Origin: CAWKGV01 sp963849305
GTDB taxonomy: Bacteria; Pseudomonadota; Alphaproteobacteria; Acetobacterales; Acetobacteraceae
Assembly (NCBI GenBank): GCA_963849305.1
Contig: CAWKGV010000004.1
Location: 1-64,000, forward strand
Length of the DNA stretch: 64,000 nt
Direction: 5' to 3'
Made by a program: the position numbers and the translations under genes. The stretch's first letter is position 1, and every line of letters begins with the position of its first letter. This document shows, in pieces, positions 17,277 through 25,777 of this stretch. Under the pieces are notes generated by a model that was not told the origin of the DNA, did not search any database, and was given only the letters and a program-made list of their open reading frames with translations.

Positions 17277-18482
17277 ATGGCGAAACCCGAAACCATGCCA
17301 ACGCCGTTGACGGCGGGCGAGCGGCGGTGGGGACTGGCGGCGTCGATCGCCTCCGTCGCCGTGTTCGGCGTCAGCATCGGCGAAGCCGGGCCGCTGATGT
17401 CGCTGTTGCTGGAGAAGCGCGGCACCGACCCGGCGCTCATTGGGCTGAACGCTGCCTCGACCTTTCTCGGCGTCATCGCCGGCCCGTTGCTGACGCCGTT
17501 TTGGGTCCGGCGGGTTGGTGTCCGCAACTTCCTGCTGCTGTGCTTCGGTCTCGATGTCGCCGTCTTCCTGCTGATGCATGTTTTCGACAGCCTGCCGTCA
17601 TGGTTCGTGTTGCGTGCCCTGCTCGGCGCGATCGGGTCCAGCATCTTCACCTCAAGTGAAGCCTGGATCAGTTCGCTTGCCGGGGACGTCATGCGCGGCC
17701 GTGTCATCGGCCTTTATGCCGCCGCGCTTTCCGCCGGGTTCGGCATCGGCCCTTTGCTGCTCTGGACCACCGGCATCGAGGGTTGGCCGCCCTTCATCGC
17801 CAACGGCGTCATCACCGCGATTGCGGCGCTGCCGCTGCTCGGCGCCGGCAAGCTCGGAGGCGGTCTGGGCAAGGAGCGCGGTGCGAGCCCGCTCGTCATG
17901 TTCGCCAGGGCGCCGCTGATCGTCGTTGCCGTGGCGCTGTTCGGCATTTACGAAACGTCGCTGTTGACGCTGCTGCCCGTTTGGGCCGTGCGCACTGGCC
18001 TGGGCGCCAGCCTCGCCGCCGCCACCCTGTCCGCCGTATATGTCGGCTCGATCGCGCTGCAAGTGCCGATCGGATGGCTGTCGGACAAGGTGGCCCGGCG
18101 CTCGGTGCTGCGGATGTGTGGAGCGGTCGGCCTGGTTGGGGCGCTATTGCTGGCTACGACAACAGTGTCGGTGCCCGGGCTGTTTTGCCTGTTGTTCGTC
18201 TGGGGCGGCATCGTTGGCGGGATCTATCCGGTGGCCCTTGGCATGGCGGGCGACCGCTTCCAAGGCGGAGACCTGGTCGCCGTCAACGCCGCCGTCATCA
18301 TCGCCTACGGTCTGGGCTCCCTGCTCGGGCCGGCGTTGGGCGGGGTGGCGATGGACGTTTGGAATCCCCGGGGCTTGCTCGGGCTGCTTGCGCTGGTGTT
18401 TGCGTTGTTCCTGGGGTTCACATCGCTTGGTGGCGGACCTCGTTCCGGCCGCTTGAAGTCGGTGGTTCAAAGGGTGCCATGA
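17277..18482 (+). CDS. Major facilitator superfamily transporter
   Basis: The 401-residue protein has about twelve hydrophobic segments and an MFS layout. Its fold-specific loops include PLLTPFWVRRVGVRN after helix 2 and WLSDKVARRSVL after helix 8. It resembles the YfcJ/DHA1 type of drug or metabolite exporters. The start at 17277 comes one base after the phosphoesterase stop; a longer open frame from 16941 overlaps that gene and has no family support. No substrate can be assigned. The pair with a phosphoesterase is not a recognised functional unit, so linkage may only be transcriptional. Confidence 0.88.
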   Translation: MAKPETMPTPLTAGERRWGLAASIASVAVFGVSIGEAGPLMSLLLEKRGTDPALIGLNAASTFLGVIAGPLLTPFWVRRVGVRNFLLLCFGLDVAVFLLMHVFDSLPSWFVLRALLGAIGSSIFTSSEAWISSLAGDVMRGRVIGLYAAALSAGFGIGPLLLWTTGIEGWPPFIANGVITAIAALPLLGAGKLGGGLGKERGASPLVMFARAPLIVVAVALFGIYETSLLTLLPVWAVRTGLGASLAAATLSAVYVGSIALQVPIGWLSDKVARRSVLRMCGAVGLVGALLLATTTVSVPGLFCLLFVWGGIVGGIYPVALGMAGDRFQGGDLVAVNAAVIIAYGLGSLLGPALGGVAMDVWNPRGLLGLLALVFALFLGFTSLGGGPRSGRLKSVVQRVP

Positions 18483-18499
18483 CGACCAGGGGTCTCGAC

Positions 18500-20215
18500 C
18501 TATCCTCTCGGCTTGCCGGTCTCGATCAAGACCGAGGCGGACACCGACTGGGCATTCCGAGCAACCCTGATGTCAGCCATTCCCACGCGGGCGCGATTCA
18601 CGATCGCCTGCGTGTCGAGCCCCGTCGGCATCGTCCCGAACGCCCGCCCCCAGTCGCCGTCCAGCCGGGTCGCGCAGAAAGCATCCGCGACCGTTGGGGC
18701 CGAGTGGCGCACCAGCAGGCTCGCTTGCAGCGCAACGGCCATCATCTCCACCACCCGGCGCGCGACCGGCTCCAGCCCCGCCGAGTCGGCCAGCCGGTGC
18801 GCGAGATCGGCCGCGAAGGCATCGAGCCGCACGTCGGCACCCTTGGCCTTGGCCAGTTCGGCCAGGAATACGCCCACCGTCTCCGGCTCGCGCCGCATCG
18901 AACGCAGAACGTCAAGGCAGATCACGTTGCCGGTGCCCTCCCAGATGCCGTTGAGCGGCGCCTCGCGATACAGGCGCTCCATCAGGTGCTCAGCGATGAA
19001 GCCGTTGCCGCCGTGGCATTCCAGCGCCTCGGCCACGAAGGCCGGCGCGCGCTTGCAGGCCCAGTATTTCGCGACCGGCGTGCAGATGCGCGATAGCAGC
19101 GCCTCCGCTTGGTCCGCTCCAGCGCGATCGAGCGCACCCGCGAGGCGCATCGCCATCCACATCATCGCCTCGCTCTCGATCGCGAGATCGGCGACCACGT
19201 TGCGCATGATCGGCAGGTCGATTAACGCCCGCTGGAAGGCGCGGCGATTGGTGGTGTGATGCACCGCCTGCGACAATGCCTGGCGCATCAGCCCGGACGA
19301 GCCTATGGCGAAATCGAGCCGGGTCGCGTGCGCCATCTCGATGATGGCACGGATGCCCCTTCCTTCCTCGCCCAGCATGACCGCTTCGAGGTCGTCGAAC
19401 TCCACCTCACTACTGGCATTCGACTTGTTGCCGCACTTGTCCTTGAGCCGCTGGAGCCGAAGCCGGTTGCGGGTGCCGTCCGGCAACCAGCCGGCCGCGA
19501 GGAAACAGGACAGCCCTTTCTCCGCCTGTGCAAGCGTCAGGAACAGATCGCTCATCGGCACTGAGAAGAACCATTTGTGGCCAGTGAGAAGGTAGGGAGC
19601 GCCTGAGCCGCTTCGTGCCGAGGCGGGGCGGGCGGTGCTGATCGTGGCGCGCAGGTCGGACCCGCCCTGCCTTTCCGTCATCGCCATGCCGACGGTCACG
19701 GCGGTCTTCTGCCCGGCGTGGATCGGCCGCCGATCGTAGGCGGGGTGGTTGATCAGCGGCGCCCACTCGGCAACCAGCGTCGGGTCGTGGCGCAGCGCCG
19801 GGATGGCGGCGAAGGTCATGCCCATCGGGCAGCAGACCCCGTTCTCCGCCTGGTTCCAGAGATAGCTGAGCGCACCGCGGGCGACATGCGCGCCGGGCCG
19901 GGCGTGGGTCCAGGCGAAGGAGTGGGTCGCGCAGCCGTAAATGAGCGACATCAGCTCGTGATACGCGGGATGGAACTCCACCACATCGATGCGATGGCCG
20001 AAGCGGTCGTAGGTGCGCAGCTCGGGCAAATGCCGATTGGCCTGGCGCGCGAGATCCTGGACGGGCGCACTACCGACCACGGCACCGGCGCGGTGCAAGT
20101 GGCCCTCCGCCCAGTCGCCGCCGAACACCCGAACCGCTTCGACCAGCGGCGTGTCCTCGGCATAGGCGTTGTAGTCTTCGAGAGCACCGGGTTGGTTCAG
20201 CACCTCATGGGTCAT
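18500..20215 (-). CDS. AidB-like acyl-CoA dehydrogenase family protein
   Basis: The 571-residue protein is longer than standard acyl-CoA dehydrogenases and matches the AidB group. Key parts are AMTERQGGSDLRATIS and LTGHKWFFSVPMSD for FAD and substrate binding, the catalytic-region CHGGNGFIAEHLMERLYREAP and WEGTGNVICLDVLRS. AidB proteins bind FAD and DNA and are linked to the adaptive response to alkylation in E. coli; enzymatic activity in this homologue is unproven. The start at 20215 is set by GGAGGGAGCGA just upstream; an upstream in-frame codon at 20251 is less likely. No ada-type gene is nearby. It converges with the MFS gene. Confidence 0.88.
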   Translation of the reverse strand: MTHEVLNQPGALEDYNAYAEDTPLVEAVRVFGGDWAEGHLHRAGAVVGSAPVQDLARQANRHLPELRTYDRFGHRIDVVEFHPAYHELMSLIYGCATHSFAWTHARPGAHVARGALSYLWNQAENGVCCPMGMTFAAIPALRHDPTLVAEWAPLINHPAYDRRPIHAGQKTAVTVGMAMTERQGGSDLRATISTARPASARSGSGAPYLLTGHKWFFSVPMSDLFLTLAQAEKGLSCFLAAGWLPDGTRNRLRLQRLKDKCGNKSNASSEVEFDDLEAVMLGEEGRGIRAIIEMAHATRLDFAIGSSGLMRQALSQAVHHTTNRRAFQRALIDLPIMRNVVADLAIESEAMMWMAMRLAGALDRAGADQAEALLSRICTPVAKYWACKRAPAFVAEALECHGGNGFIAEHLMERLYREAPLNGIWEGTGNVICLDVLRSMRREPETVGVFLAELAKAKGADVRLDAFAADLAHRLADSAGLEPVARRVVEMMAVALQASLLVRHSAPTVADAFCATRLDGDWGRAFGTMPTGLDTQAIVNRARVGMADIRVARNAQSVSASVLIETGKPRG

Positions 20216-20394
20216 TCGCTCCCTCCAGGCCGCGCTCCCTTGCGCGCGCACAAACGCACGGCGACCGAGCGCGGCTGCTGCTCTGCTCGGTGCTGAAGAT
20301 CTCGACCGATTGTTCCAGCTTTTATAGGCTGGTCTGGGTTACAGCGGGGATGGTGCTGCGGCTGCAGCGTTGAGGCGCGCCAAAGCCGCTTCGC

Positions 20395-20709
20395 TCAAGG
20401 CTTGCTGGGGCCGAATGGAATCCGCAGCCACACGCCCGGCGCATAGCGCTGAGATCGTTCGCTGGGAATGACGAATGAGTACGGATCCCGACTTCGATCC
20501 TGCTGCAAGGTGGTCCCGGCCCCGGAAGCCATCGCGACAGAACCCAGGGAAAGTGCTGAGGCAGAGGGGTCGCCGGCCGATCGGAAGATCGGCATGCGCA
20601 AGTCCGAGCGATCCGATTCGGCGTGTGCCGCCAACCCGAGCACGATCGCCGGCAGCAGCATCCCGATCACGCGCATCCGGAAAAAGTGGTAGTACATCGG
20701 CTCATCCAT
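20395..20709 (-). CDS. Small putative exported protein, unknown function
   Basis: The best reading starts at 20709 (MDEPMYYHFFRMRVIGMLLP) or at the internal Met of MRVIGMLLPAIVLGLAAHA. The latter gives a normal signal peptide cut near AHA. The mature part of about 80 residues is polar and ends in VWLRIPFGPSKP. I do not recognise a domain. No good ribosome binding site precedes 20709, and the frame remains open to 20997, so the start is uncertain. It lies downstream of another small exported protein on the same strand. Confidence 0.45.
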   Translation of the reverse strand: MDEPMYYHFFRMRVIGMLLPAIVLGLAAHAESDRSDLRMPIFRSAGDPSASALSLGSVAMASGAGTTLQQDRSRDPYSFVIPSERSQRYAPGVWLRIPFGPSKP

Positions 20710-20828
20710 TTTGGTGACGTCGCTGTATAACAGCCGAAAATAGCTCGCGTCGAGAATTCGCTGATGCGCCGGGTAGAAATTTTGTGGTTCCGTGGATCCC
20801 GGCCGAGAGCGGGCCTGTGTTCGGCGGG

Positions 20829-21338
20829 TCAATCCTTGAGTTGTCGCCAGAAACCGGCGACGAAGCCCTCCGCATCGACGCGTTGCACCTGCCGCCTCGG
20901 GACCGCGTGCGGACCCTCGCAATGCCATGCGTAAATCGTCGTATGGCCGGTGGTGAACATGGGGATGAAGGGCGCGCCTGGGTTCTGTCGGCACCATGCG
21001 TCGCCGCCAACGCTGGTCTTGCGCGTGTCCGCCTGACCGCAGTTGAGATTGCCCCCGATCATGCAGGCCAGAAGCCGGCCGTTGGCGCAGCGGATGACGG
21101 TCTGACGCTCGACTTCCGCAGGTGACATGCGGACGCGAAACGCGGCGGTGACGGCGGGAACGAGCGATGGCGGCGCCGATCGGGCGGCGTGATCGGCCCT
21201 AGCAATTGGGCAGTATTGATCCGGATTGCTCATAGCCGCGTAAGCACCCACCCTCGCGTTGGATCCAAGCAGGGCGCATGTGCAGGTGACAGCACACGCC
21301 ACGGCTACGCCACGCCCAAGACGGCGAAGAATGCTCAT
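20829..21338 (-). CDS. Exported cysteine-containing conserved hypothetical protein
   Basis: A signal peptide (MSILRRLGRGVAVACAVTCTC...) is followed by a conserved-looking domain with the cysteine pattern IRCANGRLLACMIGGNLNCG, then DAWCRQNP and YAWHCEG. Six cysteines in this part suggest disulfides in the periplasm. The layout matches an unnamed family of small exported proteins in alphaproteobacteria that I recognise by pattern only. The 169 residues are plausible as complete. Function is unknown. It sits upstream of the smaller exported protein on the same strand, about 120 bases away. Confidence 0.7.
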   Translation of the reverse strand: MSILRRLGRGVAVACAVTCTCALLGSNARVGAYAAMSNPDQYCPIARADHAARSAPPSLVPAVTAAFRVRMSPAEVERQTVIRCANGRLLACMIGGNLNCGQADTRKTSVGGDAWCRQNPGAPFIPMFTTGHTTIYAWHCEGPHAVPRRQVQRVDAEGFVAGFWRQLKD

Positions 21339-21582
21339 GACTCCATCCCCTCAGCTTTCAGCCGGTTGCAGATGCCGCCGTAGGCGCCGGACATGCGCGA
21401 TAACTTCATGGCGCAACTTGTCGCCGCCATAATCGCCGTGGCAAACCTCATGGCATGAGGTTGGAGGAGCTGGACGACGTTGGGTTCCCGGGCTTGGCCC
21501 TATTCAGCACGATGGCGTTGGCCGCAGCTAGTGTTCGCTCGGGCGGCGCGGGCCGCGCGTCCGCGCCGGTGGCCTGGGCGCG

Positions 21583-22623
21583 ATGCTGAGCCGGGCTAGC
21601 CGCACCGCCGTCATTCAGCCACTGCCAGGCATTGGCGACATGGTCTGGCATTTGCCGCACATCCGCGCGCTGGCCGCCCGTTTCGACGGGCCGGTGACCT
21701 TGATCGCCAAGCCGCGCTCGGCCGCCGACCAGATCTTCGCCGCCGAGGCGACGGTGGCCGACGTGCTTTGGATGGACCGCAACCCTGAACGCGGGAGAGG
21801 CCGGCACGACGGCGCGGCTGGCTTCATGCGCTTGGTAACGGCACTTCGGGCTCGCCGCTTCCAACGCGTGGTGATGCTCCATCACAGCCGCACGCTTGCG
21901 ATGGCTTGCATGGCGGCCGGCATACCGGAACGGCACGGCTATGGGTCCAAGCTCCAGCGCCCGTTCCTGAACCGGCCGCCCAGTCTGCCGGCGTCGCTGC
22001 TGCGGCTGCATCCGTTCGAGCAGGCGACGGCCTGGCTCGCCGCGGCCGGCATCCCAATGATCGACTCCGAACCGCGTCTGCCGATCGCGCTCGCCGCCCG
22101 CCAAGCGATGCTGCAGCGACTGGGCGGAGCAGGGGGGATGCCAGAGGGCCTGGTCGTGCTCGGGATCGGCAGCTCAGAGCCGTACAAGCAATGGGGTGCT
22201 GCGCGTTTCGCCACGCTGGCGGCCGGACTGGCCGCGCGCGGCTGGCGCCGCCAGGCTCTCGCGGGCGGCCACCCTGAGCAAGCGATCGCGGCGGAGATCG
22301 CGGCCAAGATCGGCACCGAGGCCGAGGTGACGCTGGCGATTGGCTGGCCACTGCCCGAGCTTGCCGCCCTCTGCGCTCAGGCGGCCTTTTACGTCGGCAA
22401 CGATACCGGCGTGATGAACCTCGCCGCCGCCGTCGGCACCCGCACCTTCGGATTGTTCGGCGCGGTCCCGCCGTTTCGACACGCAACCCGGATCGTGCCG
22501 CTGCTGCCGTCCGGCGGAGCTCCCGACAAGGCTACCGGGATGACCCGGATAATGCCCGACGCCGTGTTAGCGATGATTGAGACGGATAGCTCCCTCTCCC
22601 GGCGGGAGAGGGCTTCGCTCTGA
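21583..22623 (+). CDS. Glycosyltransferase family 9 (heptosyltransferase-like)
   Basis: The 346-residue protein has the two-domain GT-B layout of lipopolysaccharide heptosyltransferases. The N-terminal motif is LPGIGDMVWHLPHIRALA and the C-terminal donor-binding site includes YVGNDTGVMNLAAAVGTRTFGLFG. It probably transfers a sugar during LPS core or other glycan synthesis at the cytoplasmic membrane. The last residues (DSSLSRRERASL) are encoded by a perfect hairpin repeat at 22592-22612, so the natural C-terminus was probably extended by insertion of that repeat. No other LPS gene is adjacent; a second GT9 gene lies at about 54 kb. Confidence 0.85.
   Translation: MLSRASRTAVIQPLPGIGDMVWHLPHIRALAARFDGPVTLIAKPRSAADQIFAAEATVADVLWMDRNPERGRGRHDGAAGFMRLVTALRARRFQRVVMLHHSRTLAMACMAAGIPERHGYGSKLQRPFLNRPPSLPASLLRLHPFEQATAWLAAAGIPMIDSEPRLPIALAARQAMLQRLGGAGGMPEGLVVLGIGSSEPYKQWGAARFATLAAGLAARGWRRQALAGGHPEQAIAAEIAAKIGTEAEVTLAIGWPLPELAALCAQAAFYVGNDTGVMNLAAAVGTRTFGLFGAVPPFRHATRIVPLLPSGGAPDKATGMTRIMPDAVLAMIETDSSLSRRERASL
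22592..22612. repeat. Short palindromic repeat at the 3' end of the GT9 gene
   Basis: CCCTCTCCC and GGGAGAGGG form a perfect 9-bp stem with a GGC loop. It resembles the other CTCCC/GGGAG palindromes in the window (near 6.4, 25.8 and 41.45 kb). It is translated as the tail of the glycosyltransferase and may also act as its terminator. Confidence 0.5.
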
Positions 22624-22625
22624 CC

Positions 22626-22913
22626 TCACGGACGATTGCCGTTACCGTGGCCGTTTCCGGAGTTGCCGTTACTGAACGGGTTGAAGCCCGAATTGAAATT
22701 GCCGTTGAAATTGCCCTGGCCGCTGCCGATCAGGCCGTTGCCGTTCCCGTTGCCATTCCCGCTTCCGACGTTGCCGTTCCCGTTGCCGTTGCCGTTGCCG
22801 TTCGCGGCTGCCACTTGGCCCCTCGAGGCGTCAGCCGGGTTCTTGACTGGCTTTGCGATCGCCATGCCGACGATCAGCGTGGATACCGCGAATGCGAACA
22901 ACGCTTTGGTCAT
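22626..22913 (-). CDS. Small secreted Gly-Asn repeat protein
   Basis: The 95-residue product has a signal peptide (MTKALFAFAVSTLIVGMAIA) and then an almost pure repeat of Gly and Asn (runs of GNGNGN, with GSG, GNFNGNF and GFNPF interruptions). Low complexity of this kind is seen in exported or surface proteins of unknown role. The start at 22913 is preferred to 22955 because it puts the signal peptide first. It is the last gene of a minus-strand group of very small genes. The repeat may be an artefact of slippage in part, but the signal peptide and stop are in frame. Confidence 0.7.
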   Translation of the reverse strand: MTKALFAFAVSTLIVGMAIAKPVKNPADASRGQVAAANGNGNGNGNGNVGSGNGNGNGNGLIGSGQGNFNGNFNSGFNPFSNGNSGNGHGNGNRP

Positions 22914-22961
22914 GCCGGTTCTCCGACGACGGCGAGTTGCCTGCGCGTCCATCATGCGCGA

Positions 22962-23081
22962 TCAGCCGCAACTGCACCATGCCACCTGGCTGTCGGCGTG
23001 GGCATGGACGCTGGGCAGAACCGGCGTGGCACCGGTTACGAGCGCGAGCAACGCGGCGAGGGCGAAGATGATCGACTTCAT
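22962..23081 (-). CDS. 39-residue secreted peptide with a CSCG C-terminus
   Basis: ATG at 23081 opens a 39-codon frame with a ribosome binding site GGAGG eight bases upstream. The first half is a clear signal peptide (MKSIIFALAALLALVTGATP). The short mature part ends HAHADSQVAWCSCG. Two cysteines at the extreme C-terminus and three nearby His/Asp residues suggest metal or disulfide chemistry, which is inference. The frame is too short for most gene finders. It lies just upstream of the Gly-Asn protein gene on the same strand. Confidence 0.6.
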   Translation of the reverse strand: MKSIIFALAALLALVTGATPVLPSVHAHADSQVAWCSCG

Positions 23082-23227
23082 GGTCCAGTCCTCCGTGACT
23101 TCCCGCGTTTCTTGCGGGAACGAGTGGATCGGGCGTCGAGGGGGAGGATGCCCGGTCCATCAAAGCCACGCTGTGCGTCAAGCCACAGGAGGAGCGGTTT
23201 TTTTTGCGCGCCGAGACCGCGCTTGCT

Positions 23228-23431
23228 TCAGGCCCCGAGGATCTCGGCGATCTCGTCCCGCCACCGCTTCGAGGCCGCGACCATGCAGGCCCGCCCAGTC
23301 CGGCAGTCCATGATCTCCGGATCGAGGTCCGGATCCATTCGTACCGCGGTCCGCGCCCGCTCCAGCGCCTCGTCCAGTGTTTGATACTGGCCATAAACGC
23401 GTCCGCTGACGCGCAACTCATAATGCCACAT
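23228..23431 (-). CDS. Small conserved-looking protein, unknown function
   Basis: The 67-residue product begins MWHYELRVSGRVYGQYQTL and continues as a compact mixed alpha/beta sequence with two cysteines (MDCRTGRACMV). AAAAGGAGA just before the ATG is a near-perfect ribosome binding site. No leader or membrane segment is seen, so it is cytoplasmic. I do not recognise the family. It lies about 150 bases upstream of the 39-residue peptide gene. Confidence 0.65.
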   Translation of the reverse strand: MWHYELRVSGRVYGQYQTLDEALERARTAVRMDPDLDPEIMDCRTGRACMVAASKRWRDEIAEILGA

Positions 23432-23757
23432 TGGCCGTCTCCTTTTAAAATTCCCGCCGCCGACGGTTGAACCTCGTTCGAGGTGGCCGGCTGTATCATC
23501 TTGTCTGTGGCGACAGGCCGCTCTTACCTACGACAACCGGCTGACCCTGAGTAGCCGTCGCCATGCAACCTATGCGAGATAATTACGCGTAATCGCCACG
23601 TTATGCGGGAAATCCCGGCTGCGGACCTTCAAACTTGTAGGGTTGAACTCCTCGTGAGCGACGTCGAGACCCGCTGGGACGCGGTAACGGAGCAAGAAGC
23701 GGAAAGCGAGGAATGCTGGTCCGGCTTAAGCTCGGTCGCCCACGGGAGAGCGAGCGG
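23432..23757. promoter_or_regulatory. Intergenic region with two palindromes between divergent small genes
   Basis: No gene is supported in these 326 bases. ATTACGCGTAAT at 23582-23593 is a perfect 12-bp palindrome in an unusually AT-rich patch. ACCTCG-TT-CGAGGT at 23471-23484 is a second inverted repeat just upstream of the 67-residue gene. Both could be operators; nothing shows which gene they serve. Confidence 0.4.
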
Positions 23758-23994
23758 ATGCCAATGACATCATCGAACCTGGCTTGGCTGTGCCTGACAG
23801 CATCGGTTTTGTTGGGGCAGGCCGCACTTTCCCGGCCGGCCACAGCGGACCAGTCAAGAACGGCCCCGCGGACGCTGAAAGAGCGGCTGTCCGATAAGGC
23901 GTCCGACGAGCAGCGGGTAGACAATTGCCGCGTACCGCTTGATCGGCGTGGTTGGAAGCCGCGTCCGGATTGCCCGTTCGCAGCGCCAAAGTGA
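23758..23994 (+). CDS. Small exported protein with a conserved Lys-Glu-Arg-Leu...Cys-Arg-Val tail
   Basis: The 78-residue product has a signal peptide (SNLAWLCLTASVLLGQAALS) and a mature region with TLKERLSDKASDEQRVDNC and CRVPLDRRGWKPRPDCP. I recognise this pattern as recurring in small periplasmic proteins of alphaproteobacteria with no assigned function. Two cysteines could form one disulfide. The start at 23758 was chosen because it puts the signal peptide first; an ATG at 23764 or the frame start at 23713 are alternatives. The stop lies 5 bases from the convergent leuB gene. Confidence 0.65.
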   Translation: MPMTSSNLAWLCLTASVLLGQAALSRPATADQSRTAPRTLKERLSDKASDEQRVDNCRVPLDRRGWKPRPDCPFAAPK

Positions 23995-23999
23995 CGCGT

Positions 24000-25124
24000 T
24001 CAGGCCGCGAGCTTGTCTAACTCCCGCAGAATCGCCTCGCCCATGACACCCGTGCCCACCTTGGCCGTGCCCGAAGCCATGATATCGGCGGTGCGCAGAC
24101 CGCTCGCCAGCACCTGGCTGCAGGCCCGTTCGATCAGCGCCGCCTCCTCCTCCATCTCGAAGGAGTAGCGCAGCAGCATGGCGAAGCTCAGGATCTGCCC
24201 CAGCGGGTTGGCGATGCCCTTGCCGGCGATGTCGGGGGCGCTGCCGTGGATAGGCTCATAGAGCGCGCGCCTGCGTCCCGAGCCATCCGGTGCGCCCAAC
24301 GTCGCCGAGGGCAGCATCCCGAGACTGCCGGTCAGCATCGATGCGAGATCGGACAATAGATCGCCGAAGACGTTGCCGGTCACGATCACGTCGAACTGGC
24401 GCGGGTTGCGCACAAGTTGCATCGCGCAGTTGTCGGCGTACATGTGCGTCAGCCCGATATCGGCATACTCGCGCTGGTGCAGCGCTGCAACGGTCTCGCG
24501 CCAAAACAGGCCCGAGCGCATGACATTGGCCTTCTCGACGCTGGTGACGTGCGGCTTGCCGTCCGCGTTGCGCTTGCGTGCCAGCTCGAAGGCGACCCGC
24601 GCCACCCGCTCGATCTCGCTCGTTGTGTAGGATTCGGTATCGAAGCCGCGCTTTTGGCCGTCGGATAGGGTCTCCACGCCGCGCGGCTCGCCGAAATAAG
24701 CCCCGCCCGTGCTCTCGCGCACGATCATGATGTCGAGCCCGCGCACCACGTCCGGCTTCAGCGTCGATGCGTGCACCATCGGATCGAGGACGATGGCGGG
24801 GCGCAGATTCGCGAACAGGTCCAGCTCCTTGCGCAGCCGAAGGATGGCGATCTCCGGGCGCAAGTCGAAGCCGAGCTTGTCCCATTTCGGACCGCCGACC
24901 GCGCCGAACAGCACGGCATCGGCCTCCTTCGCCTTCTCGAGCGTCTGCTCGGTGATCGGAGTTCCGCGCATGTCGATCGAGGCACCGCCCACCAGGTCGT
25001 CGGATACGTCGAACGTGACCGCACGCCGCCGGTCCATCCAATCGATCACCCGGCGGACCTCGCGCATCACTTCGGGGCCGATGCCGTCGCCAGGGAGGAT
25101 CAGCAATTGCTTGTTGGCTGGCAT
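24000..25124 (-). CDS. leuB: 3-isopropylmalate dehydrogenase LeuB
   Basis: LeuB oxidises and decarboxylates 3-isopropylmalate with NAD in leucine synthesis. The 374-residue chain has ILPGDGIGPEVMREV at the start, the substrate/metal segment VRESTGGAYFGEPRG, the catalytic Tyr and Lys region (TEVEK-type VEKANVMRSGLFW) and the family pattern EPIHGSAPDIAGKGIANP. The start at 25124 is favoured over 25163, which would add residues overlapping the region next to leuD. It is the last gene of leuC-leuD-leuB, 11 bases after leuD. Confidence 0.96.
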   Translation of the reverse strand: MPANKQLLILPGDGIGPEVMREVRRVIDWMDRRRAVTFDVSDDLVGGASIDMRGTPITEQTLEKAKEADAVLFGAVGGPKWDKLGFDLRPEIAILRLRKELDLFANLRPAIVLDPMVHASTLKPDVVRGLDIMIVRESTGGAYFGEPRGVETLSDGQKRGFDTESYTTSEIERVARVAFELARKRNADGKPHVTSVEKANVMRSGLFWRETVAALHQREYADIGLTHMYADNCAMQLVRNPRQFDVIVTGNVFGDLLSDLASMLTGSLGMLPSATLGAPDGSGRRRALYEPIHGSAPDIAGKGIANPLGQILSFAMLLRYSFEMEEEAALIERACSQVLASGLRTADIMASGTAKVGTGVMGEAILRELDKLAA

Positions 25125-25135
25125 CGGCGGCTCCG

Positions 25136-25759
25136 TTACGCGGCGGTGATGGCGGGAGTCCAAGGTTGTTCGGCGCGGCGCTTCGCCTCATAGGCGTCGA
25201 TCCGGGGCACGTGCTGCAACGTCTGGCCGATATCGTCGAGGCCGTTCAGCAGCGAGTGCTTGCGGAACGGATCAATCTCGAAGCCGACCTCCACGCCGTT
25301 GGGGCGGACCACCACCTGCCGCTCGAGGTCGATGGTCAGACGCGCGTTGCCACCGAGCTTTGCGTCTTCGATCAACTGGTCACACTCGGCGCGTGGCAGG
25401 CGCACCGGCAGGATGCCGTTCTTGAAGCAGTTATTGTAGAAGATATCGGCGAAATCAGGCGCGATCACGCAACAGATTCCGAAATCAAGCAGCGCCCAGG
25501 GCGCGTGCTCGCGCGAGGAGCCGCAGCCAAAATTCTCATGCGCGATCAGGATCCGCGCCCCGCGGTACGGCTCCTGGTTCAGCACGAACTCGAGTCGTTC
25601 CTTGCCGTTTGCGTCGTATCGCAGCGTGTCGAACAGATGCGTGCCAAGGCCGGAGCGTGTGATGGTCTTGAGGAAGCGCGCCGGGATGATCTTGTCGGTA
25701 TCAACGTCGGCAAGCGGCAGCGGCGCCGCGACCGCGGTGAGCGTGGTGAATGGTTGCAT
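25136..25759 (-). CDS. leuD: 3-isopropylmalate dehydratase small subunit LeuD
   Basis: LeuD pairs with LeuC to isomerise 2-isopropylmalate to 3-isopropylmalate. The 207 residues show VDTDKIIPARFL near the N-terminus, the swivelling-domain motif HENFGCGSSREHAPWAL and the segment FADIFYNNCFKNGILPV. The ATG at 25759 starts at MQPFTTLTAVAAPL. A longer frame to 25867 would translate the palindromic repeat between leuC and leuD and is rejected. Spacing to leuB is 11 bases. Confidence 0.96.
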   Translation of the reverse strand: MQPFTTLTAVAAPLPLADVDTDKIIPARFLKTITRSGLGTHLFDTLRYDANGKERLEFVLNQEPYRGARILIAHENFGCGSSREHAPWALLDFGICCVIAPDFADIFYNNCFKNGILPVRLPRAECDQLIEDAKLGGNARLTIDLERQVVVRPNGVEVGFEIDPFRKHSLLNGLDDIGQTLQHVPRIDAYEAKRRAEQPWTPAITAA

Positions 25760-25777
25760 GAGTCGTCTCCCGTGTGA

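Noticed and set aside
22626..22913. The GNGN repeats as a CRISPR or DNA tandem array
   Set aside because: The repeat unit is a short codon pair without spacers; it encodes protein after a signal peptide.
22647..23384. 245-codon plus-strand frame over the small-protein island
   Set aside because: Its composition reflects the antisense of the Gly-Asn repeat; the minus-strand genes have signal peptides and ribosome binding sites.
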